From positions 1-18,831 of the forward strand of contig JAKLIU010000007.1 in assembly GCA_022709445.1 (NCBI GenBank): a DNA stretch of 18,831 nt, read 5' to 3'. A program made the position numbers and the translations under genes. The notes under the pieces were generated by a model that worked only from the letters and a program-made list of their open reading frames with translations, was not told where the DNA came from and searched no databases. The stretch comes from Spirochaetota bacterium (lineage in GTDB: Bacteria; Spirochaetota; Spirochaetia; Treponematales; UBA12059). Shown here piece after piece: positions 1-6,748 of this stretch. How positions within the stretch are numbered: position 1 is the first letter of the stretch; every line of letters begins with the position of its first letter.

Positions 1-1590
1 GGCGGCGGACTCCTGGTCGCCGGGGGGATGTCCTCGCTGGGCCGCGGGGAGTACTACGACAGTCCCCTGGATCCGGCCCTGCCGGTGGACACCGACATAC
101 GGAAGCGACTCCTGTTCACCCGGGCGCGGCTCCTGTTCATCGTGGACAGCTCCGGGTCCATGGGCCAGACCGTCGGGCAGTCGCCCAAGCAGCTGGCCGC
201 CATGCGCGCCGTGGCGGCTGCCCTGGGCCAGCTCAACCCCCAGGATGAGGTGGGCATACTGTCCTTCGACTCGCAGCCCCACTGGGTCTGGCGCTTCGCC
301 CCGGCCGCCGACGGCTCGGAGGCCATCGAGGCGCTCTCGTCCATGCCCGAGGGCGGGGGCACCGACCTGGCGGCCGGCGTGCTCGAGGCGCTCAGGGCCT
401 TCGGGCCGCCGGGGCCGACCAAGCGGCACGCGATACTCATGAGCGACGGCCTGTCCTCGGACTTCGACCCGGTGGACCTGGCCGGCAGGCTCAAGGAGGC
501 CGGCGTCACGCTGAGCGCCGTGGCCATAGGCGACGAGGTGAACGACGAAGTCATGCGGGAGCTGGCGGAGGGCTCGGGGGGCTACTACCACCGCGCCGAG
601 CTGGACGCAGTGCCGCTGATAGCCAGCGAGGAGGCGGCCAGCCTGTCCCGAGACCTGGTGGTGGAGGGAACCATCCCCCTGTCCGTGGCGGATGGCTCGG
701 ACCTGGGCGCATCGATCGCAGCCGGCGCGCCGCCGGTCGGGGGCTACCTCCTGGTGCGTGCCCGTCCCACCGCCACGGTCCACCTGGAGGCGGCCAGGCT
801 GCCGCGGAGCGGCGGCACGGACGGCGGGGCGGAAACGGGCGGAGTCGATCCGGTGCTGGTGGAGTGGCGCTACGGTTCCGGCAAGGCGGCGGTGTTCGCC
901 TCGGATTCCGGCGGCCGCTGGCTGTCCTCATGGTCGGGCAGCGCGCAATACAATCGGCTCTGGGCCGCCTTGGTCCGCAGGCTCGAGCGGCCCTCCGCCA
1001 ACGAGGGACTCTCCGCCAGGGCCTACGTGGAGGGTTCCTGGACCAGGGTGGTGGCGGAGGCCCGCGACGCTTCGGGCCGGCTGGTCGGGGGGCTCAGACT
1101 GTCCGGCCGGACCTCGGACGGGCTGCCCTTCGAGCTGGCGGAGACCGCGCCGGGGCTGTACGAGGGCAGGACGCCCGTGTCCGAGGGGCTGCGCACCTAC
1201 CGGATAGCCGCCGAGGGCGAGTCTGGACCGCAGGCCGAGGCCTGGGCCTACGCCCACCCCGGGGCCGAATCGCCGGAACGCGGCAGGGACGACGAGACGC
1301 TCGCGCGCCTGGCGCGGGAATCGGGAGGGACCGTGCTGGATCCGGCCTCGCCCGCGCTGCCGGCCGCCTGGCCGGGTTTCCACAAGACGGGCACCCGGGC
1401 GGCCCTCACCGTCATCGCGCTGGCTGCCTTCCTCCTGGAGCTGTTCCGCCGGAGCGCCCTCAACGGACGCCTGGGCAGGGCCTCTGCGGCCATCAGGGCC
1501 TGGGGCAGGGAGCGCGGCGAGCGGGCGGAGGCCCTGGAGACGCCGCTGTCGCGCCAGGACCTGGAGTTCAGGCGGCGCGACGGCGGCTGA
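1..1590 (+). CDS. Membrane VWA-domain protein with GATase1-like start (5' truncated)
   Basis: The reading frame is open from base 1 and the first in-frame residues, GGGLLVAGG, precede the ATG at 28. The gene therefore almost certainly begins upstream, and ATG 28 is internal. The opening segment (GGGLLVAGG, then a YYDSPLDPALPV stretch) resembles the end of the glutamine-amidotransferase-like domain that precedes VWA domains in this membrane protein family. A VWA domain follows with a complete MIDAS: DxSxS at 145-159 (DSSGS), Thr at 361 (GGGTDLAAG) and Asp at 445 (LMSDG). A middle beta-rich region (about 850-1250) is followed by one hydrophobic helix (about 1390-1450) and a basic cytoplasmic tail. 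The VWA domain probably binds a protein ligand through a metal ion; the partner is unknown. The gene is convergent with the next one, with only 9 bp between stop codons. Confidence 0.88.
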   Translation, partial: GGGLLVAGGMSSLGRGEYYDSPLDPALPVDTDIRKRLLFTRARLLFIVDSSGSMGQTVGQSPKQLAAMRAVAAALGQLNPQDEVGILSFDSQPHWVWRFAPAADGSEAIEALSSMPEGGGTDLAAGVLEALRAFGPPGPTKRHAILMSDGLSSDFDPVDLAGRLKEAGVTLSAVAIGDEVNDEVMRELAEGSGGYYHRAELDAVPLIASEEAASLSRDLVVEGTIPLSVADGSDLGASIAAGAPPVGGYLLVRARPTATVHLEAARLPRSGGTDGGAETGGVDPVLVEWRYGSGKAAVFASDSGGRWLSSWSGSAQYNRLWAALVRRLERPSANEGLSARAYVEGSWTRVVAEARDASGRLVGGLRLSGRTSDGLPFELAETAPGLYEGRTPVSEGLRTYRIAAEGESGPQAEAWAYAHPGAESPERGRDDETLARLARESGGTVLDPASPALPAAWPGFHKTGTRAALTVIALAAFLLELFRRSALNGRLGRASAAIRAWGRERGERAEALETPLSRQDLEFRRRDGG

Positions 1591-1599
1591 GGGACGGGC

Positions 1600-2016
1600 C
1601 TATTCGTTCCGGAAGGAGAGCCAGAGCGCGGCTGCCACCACCAGGTCGGTGGACAGGGTGAGCATCCACGACCAGAACGTGGGCCGGAACTCGATGCCGC
1701 CGGAGTCGAAGTCCAGGCCCTGGATGAACTGGGTCACGACGATGCGGATGACCCACAGCGCGAAGATGACCAGCAGCACCGTCGACGAGGTCTTGGACGG
1801 GATGCGCTTGACCGCGTCGAACAGCAGGAACGCCCCGCAGAGCAGCTCCAGCACGCCGAACACCACCTCCAGCGTGGTCCTGTCCTTGCTGAATCCGAAT
1901 ATCCCCTCGCCCGCCTGGGGAATGATGCCGCTGATGCCCAGCACCGTGAAGAACAGCCCGAGGGCCAGCATCATCAGGGCCATGCTGGAAAGCTTGGCGC
2001 TTCTCGCCTTTGCCAT
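1600..2016 (-). CDS. Small four-helix membrane protein, function unknown
   Basis: This encodes 138 residues starting MAKARSAK. An in-frame ATG at 2043 would add nine residues, but the ATG at 2016 has AAGGAG six bases upstream, so 2016 is preferred. The protein shows four hydrophobic segments, at about residues 12-33, 47-65, 75-95 and 112-133, joined by short loops, with a basic N-terminus (likely cytoplasmic). No catalytic or binding motif is recognisable, and I do not recognise the family. The gene stands alone on the minus strand after the hydrolase, 166 bp downstream of its stop, and the intervening DNA holds a 14-bp palindromic repeat array plus a GC-rich hairpin that could affect its expression. 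The reading frame is supported by the coherent hydrophobic pattern and the Shine-Dalgarno site. Confidence 0.8.
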   Translation of the reverse strand: MAKARSAKLSSMALMMLALGLFFTVLGISGIIPQAGEGIFGFSKDRTTLEVVFGVLELLCGAFLLFDAVKRIPSKTSSTVLLVIFALWVIRIVVTQFIQGLDFDSGGIEFRPTFWSWMLTLSTDLVVAAALWLSFRNE

Positions 2017-2022
2017 GTTCCG

Positions 2023-2028
2023 CTCCTT
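2023..2028 (-). promoter_or_regulatory. Ribosome binding site deciding the start of the four-helix membrane protein
   Basis: AAGGAG on the minus strand lies six bases before the ATG at 2016. It lies inside the reading frame if the upstream ATG at 2043 were used, and that ATG has no comparable site, so the shorter protein is favoured. Confidence 0.7.
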
Positions 2029-2046
2029 GAACGCAATTTCCATGCT

Positions 2047-2062
2047 CCGGCCGTGCGGCCGG
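2047..2062. other. GC-rich perfect hairpin between repeat array and membrane gene
   Basis: CCGGCC, GTGC and GGCCGG form a perfect six-base-pair stem with a four-base loop. It lies between the 14-bp repeat array and the start of the minus-strand membrane gene, so it would be in that gene's leader if transcription starts upstream. No U-tract follows on either strand, so it is not a classical terminator. Confidence 0.4.
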
Positions 2063-2067
2063 GCTTC

Positions 2068-2137
2068 GGACTAAAGTCCGTGGACCAAAGTCCGCGGACC
2101 GATGTCCGCAGACCTCGGTCCGGGGACCGAAGTCAGA
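2068..2137. repeat. Five tandem 14-bp units, each a GGAC-N4-GTCC palindrome
   Basis: Units start at 2068, 2082, 2096, 2110 and 2124 with an exact 14-bp period. They read GGACTAAAGTCCGT, GGACCAAAGTCCGC, GGACCGATGTCCGC, AGACCTCGGTCCGG and GGACCGAAGTCAGA. Each unit is a dyad (GGAC...GTCC) with a variable 4-base centre, and the last two are slightly decayed. The array fills most of the gap between the hydrolase stop and the membrane-protein start. Because complementary arms alternate along the strand, the transcript or single strand could fold in many registers. Its function is unknown; operator cluster and mobile intergenic repeat are both possible. Confidence 0.85.
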
Positions 2138-2164
2138 AGATACGCCCGCCCGCCCCGTTTGGGA

Positions 2165-2182
2165 AGCGCGACCCGCCGCGCT
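2165..2182. other. Short hairpin at the hydrolase stop codon
   Basis: AGCGCG, a six-base loop, and CGCGCT form a 6-bp stem overlapping the stop codon of the minus-strand hydrolase. It could slow or end transcription, but no run of T follows, so calling it a terminator is weak. Confidence 0.25.
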
Positions 2183-3066
2183 CAGCCGATGCGGGAACGG
2201 ATGAAGCTCGCGGCCTGGGCGATGGCGTCCGCGGCTTCCTTCATCCAGGGGGCGAAGGTGTGCCAGACATGCCACATGCCGGGCCACACCGACAGCTCCG
2301 CCTGGACGCCGGCGGCCCGGGCCATGGCCTCCAGGCGGCGGGCGTCCGAGAGGAGGATCTCGTCGCCCCCGGCCTGCACCAGGAGTGGCGGGAGGCCGGA
2401 CAGGTCGCCGTAGTACGGGGAGGCCCTCGGATCGCGGGGGTCGGCGCCGCCGAGGTAGCGCCGCACGTTCTCCATAGCGAAGCCGGCGTCCAGGAGAGCG
2501 TCCCCGCCGGCGCCGAAGGACTCGCCGGTGGCCAGGAGGTCGATCATGGGCGATATGCACACGGCGGCCGCGGGCAGGGGATCCCCTGAGTCCCTGGCCG
2601 CCATCAGCGTGGCCAGGACCAGGTTGCCGCCCGCCGAGTCGCCCGCCAGGGCCAGGCGCGAGGCGGGGATGCCCGAGGCCAGGAGTCCCCGGTAGGCCGC
2701 CAGGCAATCCTCAGGGGCCGCGGGAAAGGGGTGCTCGGGGGCCAGGCGGTAGTCGGCGGCGAAGGCGGCCAGGCCGGAATCCCGGCAGAGCTGCCCGACC
2801 AGGCGCCGGTGGCTGTCGTACCAGCCCAGGGTCCAGGCCCCGCCGTGCAGGTAGAGTATCGCCGCGTCCGGCGGGCAGTCCGGCGGCCTGATCCACTCGC
2901 CGCCCACCCCGCCCACGGTCCCGGGCGAACCTGCCACGCCCTTGGGCAGGACGGGGCCGGACTTGCCGGCTCCGGAGAAGGCCCTGAGGCGGCGGATGTC
3001 CTTGATGGAGCACATGCGCGCGGAAAGCGCGCGCGTCATGGCCCTGAAGACGGAACTACTTGTCAT
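2182..3066 (-). CDS. Alpha/beta-hydrolase fold-3 esterase (HSL family)
   Basis: This is a 294-residue enzyme of the hormone-sensitive-lipase-like family, expected to hydrolyse carboxyl esters of short or medium acyl chains. The family signatures are all present: oxyanion-hole motif HGGAW (74-78), the DYRLAPEHPFPAA stretch (105-117), nucleophile elbow GDSAGG with Ser144, catalytic Asp235 in GGDEILLSDA, and His266 in WPGMWHVWH. Length matches the family. No signal peptide is seen, so it is probably cytoplasmic. The ATG overlaps the last codons of the upstream cyclase by 11 bp and has no clear Shine-Dalgarno sequence, so translation is probably coupled to that of the cyclase and the two genes share the promoter near 5800. 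The natural substrate cannot be told from sequence. Confidence 0.92.
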   Translation of the reverse strand: MTSSSVFRAMTRALSARMCSIKDIRRLRAFSGAGKSGPVLPKGVAGSPGTVGGVGGEWIRPPDCPPDAAILYLHGGAWTLGWYDSHRRLVGQLCRDSGLAAFAADYRLAPEHPFPAAPEDCLAAYRGLLASGIPASRLALAGDSAGGNLVLATLMAARDSGDPLPAAAVCISPMIDLLATGESFGAGGDALLDAGFAMENVRRYLGGADPRDPRASPYYGDLSGLPPLLVQAGGDEILLSDARRLEAMARAAGVQAELSVWPGMWHVWHTFAPWMKEAADAIAQAASFIRSRIG

Positions 3067-5782
3067 GGAACTCGGTCACGCCGCGCCAATCGGCGGGCGC
3101 CCCCTCCGCCGCCAGGCGCAGGCAGCGCTCGTGCATCATGCGTGCCGGCCGGTCGCCCGGTTCGGCATCGGCCAGGGCAGCGAAGCGCGGCGCGGCTTCC
3201 GCGAACCGCCCGCGCCGGTACTCCTCGAAGCCGCGTATGTACTCGGCGGCGCCGCCGAGCTTGCCGGCCCGCGCCGGGTCGCCCGCGCCAACCAGCTCGT
3301 AGAGCCGCACCTGCTCGGTCTTGCCCTTGACCCGCACCAGGTCCAGGAAGCGGTACGGGCGCCGCTGGCCGTCGAGGCCGTCCTTGACCGCCCCGCTCAT
3401 CAGGGCGCGCACGCCGTAGTACTTGGTCAGGCTCTCCAGCCGGGAGGCCAGGTTCACCGCGTCCGAGAGCACGGTGCCCTCCCAGCGGCCCTCCTCGCCG
3501 ATGATGCCCAGCATCAGTTCGCCCGAATGCATGCCTATGCCCGTGGCCACGGGGGGCAGGCCGTCCGCGGCGCGCTCGCGGTTCATGGTTTCCAGCTCGC
3601 CGATCATGGCCAGGGCCGTGGCCGCGGCATCGTCCGGCGAGTCGGGGAACAGGGCCATGATGGCGTCGCCTATGTACTTGTCCACGAAGCCTCCGTGCTC
3701 GCGGACCAGGGGGCCCATGCGCGAAAGGTAGCCGTTCACGAAGGCGAAGGTGGAGCCGGGATCCATGCCCTCGCTCATGGTGGTGAAGCCGACTATGTCG
3801 GAGAAGAGCACGGTCATGCGCCGCATGGCCTGGTCTCCAAGGGCCAGTTCCAGGATGCCTTCCTTGCCCAGCATCTCCAGGAGCCGCGCCGGCACGAAGC
3901 GCGAGTTGGCCTCCACCAGCGCCGTCGAGCGGGCTATGGCGGTCCCGATCCTGCCGGCCATGGCGTCGAAAGCCCGCGAGACCTCGCCCACCTCGTCCCC
4001 GTCGCGGCTGCGGATGCGCCAGGAGTAATCCCCCGCGGAGACGCGCTCGGCGCCGGTGCGCAGGTAGCGCAGCTTGCGCGACAGGGCGCGGGACAGCGGC
4101 ACCATGACCAGCACCGAGGCCAGGGCTATGAGGGCTGCGGCCAGGGCCGTGCGCAGGCCCAGGGCCAGCGACGCTCCGTCGACTTCCGAGGCGTCCACCG
4201 TGGTCTCGAGCACCCAGTCCCTGGGGCCGTCCCCGCCGACCGCCTGGAGAGCGGAAAGGTACTCGCCCGTGGGGTCTTCGTAGCGGCGGTAGACCGGTGC
4301 GCCCGATTCGACCGCGTCCTCGAGGTACGGCGCCGAGCGCAGGTAGGGAGTGAAGGAGCCGGATTCGTCCAGGTAGGCCCAGATTCCACCGTCCCGCCCG
4401 TAGAGGTACATGCCCCAGTATCCCTCGTCCGGCAGGGATTCCATCGCGGCGGACATGGCCGCGGCAATGGCTCCCGCCTCCTGGTCGCCGCCTGCGGGCA
4501 TCCCGGCGTCCAGTCCGGCGAGCCTGTCGGCCGGCAGGAAGGAAGCCGCCACGGCGTTGGCCCGCATGAGCCCCTTGCGCAGTTCCGCGACGGACACCGA
4601 GCGGGCCGAAAGGAAGGCTACCGTGCCCGAGGCCGCCGACGAGGCTCCCACCAGCAGGAGGAAGGCCAGGACCAGCTTGACCGAATAGCGCCGGGCGTGG
4701 ATGAACAGGCCCGCGCAGCCCAGGACCAGGGCCAGGGCTGCGGATATGCCGGCCAGCAGGGCGGATACGCTGAACGCCGACCGGATGGCGGCCACCCGCG
4801 CGGAAGGAAGGGCGCGGCGCACCGACACGGCCGATCCGTCGGGCGACACCAGGATGATCGCGTCGTTGCCGGAATCGGACATGGCCATGCTGCCGTCGGG
4901 CCAGGCGTCGGACGACCAGAGCGTGGGCAGGCTGCCGTCCGACGGCTCCACCTCCACGATGCGCGGCGCGGCGACGCCGTCCGCCCCGGCCGCCGGTATC
5001 ACGATCACCCGCGACATGCGGTCCACGACCGCCAGCTCGAGGCCGCCGGGGAAGAAGGGGTAGAGCGGGTGGCGCAGGTCCAGGCCGGAGGCGAGGATGA
5101 CGGGTTCGGCGTCCGGCGAGGCCCGCCGCTCCGCGACGCCGTCCTCCCGGATCCCCACCAGGGAACCGTCGCTCCTGAACCGGAAGGACAGGTAGCCGCC
5201 CACGTCCCACCTGACGGGGCCGGCCGGCCCGGCCTCCCGGTCCCCGAGGTCGTGGAGGCTGTGGTCGACCAGGGACGGCTCGTCCTCGACCGGCCGCTCG
5301 TCGATGCCCAGCACCCCGTCCTTGAGGTCGAACACCATGCCCGGGGAGAGCCGCGACGCGAGGAACTCGACCCCGTGCAGGCTGCCGCCTTCCCTTGCCA
5401 GGGTGAACGCGCCGTCCGTTCGCAGGCGGGCGACGAGCATGCCGCCGCAGGGTTCCGGACCGAGCACGAGCACCGCCGACTCTCCCCCGCGGACGTCGAA
5501 GAAGCGCAGGAGCCTTCCCGTCGAGGACAGCACCAGGGAGCGCCTGCCCTGACGGTCGTTCACGGTGTATGAGCCGCCGGCGAGCGCGCCGACATGTGTC
5601 GGCCCGTCGAACTCGACGACGCCGGAGAACGACAGCCCGTCGATGAACGAAGGCCATCGCGCATGCAGGAGCGATGCGGCGGTTCCCGAGACCAGGGCGG
5701 CCGCGAGCGAGACCAGGGCCAACGCGAAGATGCGGCGCGCGCCGGTCCGGACGGGAGGATCCCGGGGCGATTCGTCGGACAT
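3056..5782 (-). CDS. Membrane class III adenylate/guanylate cyclase with HAMP and beta-propeller-like sensor
   Basis: The 908-residue protein would make cAMP (or cGMP) in response to a periplasmic or external cue. Order of parts: transmembrane helix 17-38; a beta-rich ectodomain 39-325 with repeated blade-like segments (for example SLVLSSTGRLLRF and DAIILVSPDGSAV), resembling an NHL/propeller fold; helices at about 331-355 and 360-387; a second extracytoplasmic sensor-like region 388-538; a helix at 540-565; HAMP to about 615; and the catalytic domain 650-830. Catalytic motifs seen are FSDIVGFTTMSE (metal Asp, about 658), VDKYIGDAIMALF (adenine-selecting Lys and metal Asp, about 697) and GTVLSDAVNLASRLE (about 766). 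Thr instead of Asp in the second purine-contacting position is the class IIIb pattern. A TPR-like C-terminal tail follows. The gene has its own promoter immediately before the ATG, no Shine-Dalgarno, and is coupled to the esterase. Confidence 0.93.
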   Translation of the reverse strand: MSDESPRDPPVRTGARRIFALALVSLAAALVSGTAASLLHARWPSFIDGLSFSGVVEFDGPTHVGALAGGSYTVNDRQGRRSLVLSSTGRLLRFFDVRGGESAVLVLGPEPCGGMLVARLRTDGAFTLAREGGSLHGVEFLASRLSPGMVFDLKDGVLGIDERPVEDEPSLVDHSLHDLGDREAGPAGPVRWDVGGYLSFRFRSDGSLVGIREDGVAERRASPDAEPVILASGLDLRHPLYPFFPGGLELAVVDRMSRVIVIPAAGADGVAAPRIVEVEPSDGSLPTLWSSDAWPDGSMAMSDSGNDAIILVSPDGSAVSVRRALPSARVAAIRSAFSVSALLAGISAALALVLGCAGLFIHARRYSVKLVLAFLLLVGASSAASGTVAFLSARSVSVAELRKGLMRANAVAASFLPADRLAGLDAGMPAGGDQEAGAIAAAMSAAMESLPDEGYWGMYLYGRDGGIWAYLDESGSFTPYLRSAPYLEDAVESGAPVYRRYEDPTGEYLSALQAVGGDGPRDWVLETTVDASEVDGASLALGLRTALAAALIALASVLVMVPLSRALSRKLRYLRTGAERVSAGDYSWRIRSRDGDEVGEVSRAFDAMAGRIGTAIARSTALVEANSRFVPARLLEMLGKEGILELALGDQAMRRMTVLFSDIVGFTTMSEGMDPGSTFAFVNGYLSRMGPLVREHGGFVDKYIGDAIMALFPDSPDDAAATALAMIGELETMNRERAADGLPPVATGIGMHSGELMLGIIGEEGRWEGTVLSDAVNLASRLESLTKYYGVRALMSGAVKDGLDGQRRPYRFLDLVRVKGKTEQVRLYELVGAGDPARAGKLGGAAEYIRGFEEYRRGRFAEAAPRFAALADAEPGDRPARMMHERCLRLAAEGAPADWRGVTEFHDK

Positions 5783-5788
5783 GGTTCA

Positions 5789-5817
5789 ATGATAGGCCCG
5801 GTCCCGGGCCTTGTCCA
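5789..5817 (-). promoter_or_regulatory. Promoter of the cyclase-esterase operon (leaderless type)
   Basis: On the minus strand TGGACA (5817-5812) and TATCAT (5794-5789) are separated by exactly 17 bases. Only six bases separate the -10 box from the ATG at 5782, so transcription would start at or next to the A of the start codon. No Shine-Dalgarno sequence is present. The 17-base spacer is mostly a perfect inverted repeat (see separate entry). Confidence 0.65.
5795..5810. promoter_or_regulatory. Perfect 7-bp inverted repeat filling the cyclase promoter spacer
   Basis: GGCCCGG, TC, CCGGGCC is a perfect dyad lying exactly between the -35 and -10 boxes of the cyclase promoter and 20 bp after the flavodoxin stop. 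It could be an operator of the kind used by spacer-binding regulators, or a hairpin that ends flavodoxin transcription. The placement is direct observation; either role is inference. Confidence 0.45.
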
Positions 5818-5829
5818 ACGGAGCGCCGT

Positions 5830-6249
5830 TCAGTCCCCGGACAGGCGCGCTGCCCAGGCGGCCGCGGCGGCCAGGTCTCCCGCGTCCGGGTGGCCCATCT
5901 GGAAGATGGTGAACTTTCCCTTGCAGAAGAATCCCTCCGGCTCCACCGCTATGCCGCGCTTCTCCAGCAGCCTGCGCAGCTTGCCGGTCGTGTCGCTCTG
6001 CGCGAAGCCCGTGGTGAACACGGCGGCGCGCCTGACCCGGGCAGGATCCAGGGACTCGACGAAGGCCCGGACCTCGGGCGCCACGTCGTGGCCGCTGGTG
6101 GCGTAGGAGGCTGCGCCGAGGAAGAGGAGCCCGGCGGGCGCCGGCCCGGCCGACAGTGGGCGGGCCTCGGTGCCGGCTGCGGCGGCGATCGCGGCCGCTA
6201 CCCGCTTGGTGTTGCCGGTCACGGAATGGTAGTACACGAGGGCGTTCAT
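5830..6249 (-). CDS. Flavodoxin-family protein
   Basis: The 139-residue product starts MNALVYYHSVTGNTKR. The flavodoxin phosphate-binding loop HSVTGNT (8-14) follows the first beta strand and precedes a helix, as expected for FMN binding. LLFLGAASYATSGHDVAPEVRAFV and AAVFTTG match the later flavodoxin strands, and the C-terminal GFFCKGKF...GHPDAGDLAAAAAWAARL is typical of short flavodoxins of this group. It should carry FMN and transfer electrons in the cytoplasm. The start was chosen because ATG 6249 overlaps the stop of the upstream FMN-binding gene as ATGA and has AGGGAG eight bases upstream; the open frame extends further upstream but that part is antisense noise. The pairing suggests an electron-transfer module. 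Partner enzymes are not in the window. Confidence 0.9.
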   Translation of the reverse strand: MNALVYYHSVTGNTKRVAAAIAAAAGTEARPLSAGPAPAGLLFLGAASYATSGHDVAPEVRAFVESLDPARVRRAAVFTTGFAQSDTTGKLRRLLEKRGIAVEPEGFFCKGKFTIFQMGHPDAGDLAAAAAWAARLSGD

Positions 6250-6647
6250 CGGGTCGCTCCCTGTTCCAGCGCGTCGGCTATGGCTTTGAGTATCGCCAGG
6301 CTCGAGTGGGTGGCCCCGGCCACCGCGTCCACGTCCACGGACTGGGCCGCCAGCACCCTGCCGATGACCGCCTCGCCGGGCTTGCCCTGGCCGTTGAAAT
6401 GCTTGAGCAGGTCGATCGACTGGATCCTCCCGCCTTCCACCGCGACGCTCACCCGAACGCTGACCGGCAGGATGAAGGCACGGCCTTCCCATCGGCCATC
6501 GGCCACGGCCGAGAGCGCCGGAGCGTCGATCGATGCCTCGAGCCCGGCGTAGTCGACCTTGGCCAGGCGCGACAGCGCGGTCAGGAGGATGATAGCAGTA
6601 ACGAACACGATGATCAGGGTCCGGGCCGGATGCTTGGTCTTCATCAT
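6246..6647 (-). CDS. Membrane-anchored FMN-binding domain protein
   Basis: The 133-residue protein has an N-terminal membrane anchor (about 9-26) and a C-terminal FMN-binding domain of the RnfG/NqrC type. The motif DAVAGATHSS (107-116) corresponds to the flavinylation motif, usually written SGAT. Here the Ser is Ala (A110), while the Thr that would carry the phosphoester-linked FMN is present as T113. Known members are flavinylated by ApbE and work outside the cytoplasmic membrane; no apbE lies in the window. The gene is first in an operon with the flavodoxin (ATGA overlap). The start is ATG 6647 or the adjacent ATG 6644; AAAGGAAAG lies immediately upstream. A strong promoter is visible at 6677-6705. 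Confidence 0.9.
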   Translation of the reverse strand: MMKTKHPARTLIIVFVTAIILLTALSRLAKVDYAGLEASIDAPALSAVADGRWEGRAFILPVSVRVSVAVEGGRIQSIDLLKHFNGQGKPGEAVIGRVLAAQSVDVDAVAGATHSSLAILKAIADALEQGATR

Positions 6648-6676
6648 TCTTTCCTTTGTTTTCAGGATCGGCCCCG

Positions 6677-6705
6677 AGTATACGTCCGGCCCGGGACCTT
6701 GTCAC
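6677..6705 (-). promoter_or_regulatory. Promoter of the FMN-binding/flavodoxin operon
   Basis: On the minus strand GTGACA (6705-6700) and TATACT (6682-6677) are 17 bases apart, each matching five of six sigma-70-type consensus bases. A leader of about 25 nt with a purine-rich ribosome binding site leads to ATG 6647. The bases after the -35 box (AGGTCCCGGG) closely match those after the cyclase -35 box (AGGCCCGGG). Confidence 0.75.
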
Positions 6706-6714
6706 CGTTTTTTG

Positions 6715-6742
6715 TTGCGCGCCGCGCCCGCGGTGCTATGCT
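6715..6742 (+). promoter_or_regulatory. Promoter of the 6749 gene (leaderless type)
   Basis: TTGCGC (6715-6720), a 16-bp spacer and TATGCT (6737-6742) lie directly before ATG 6749, with six bases between. The predicted transcription start coincides with the start codon, and no Shine-Dalgarno is present. It is divergent from, and interleaved closely with, the FMN-binding operon promoter. Confidence 0.5.
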
Positions 6743-6748
6743 CTGCCC

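Noticed and set aside
2942..5572. Long plus-strand open frame opposite the cyclase, and a second minus-strand frame of similar length
   Set aside because: They mirror the cyclase codons in a GC-rich gene, have Arg/Gly/Pro/His-rich compositions without domains, and the cyclase frame carries all the motifs.
6250..6705. Extension of the flavodoxin frame upstream
   Set aside because: This segment overlaps the FMN-binding gene in another frame and reads as Arg/Gly/Pro-rich noise; ATG 6249 begins with the flavodoxin strand.
6656..6748. Extension of the 6749 gene to an upstream ATG
   Set aside because: It would cross the promoters of both divergent genes and add a sequence unlike a protein start.
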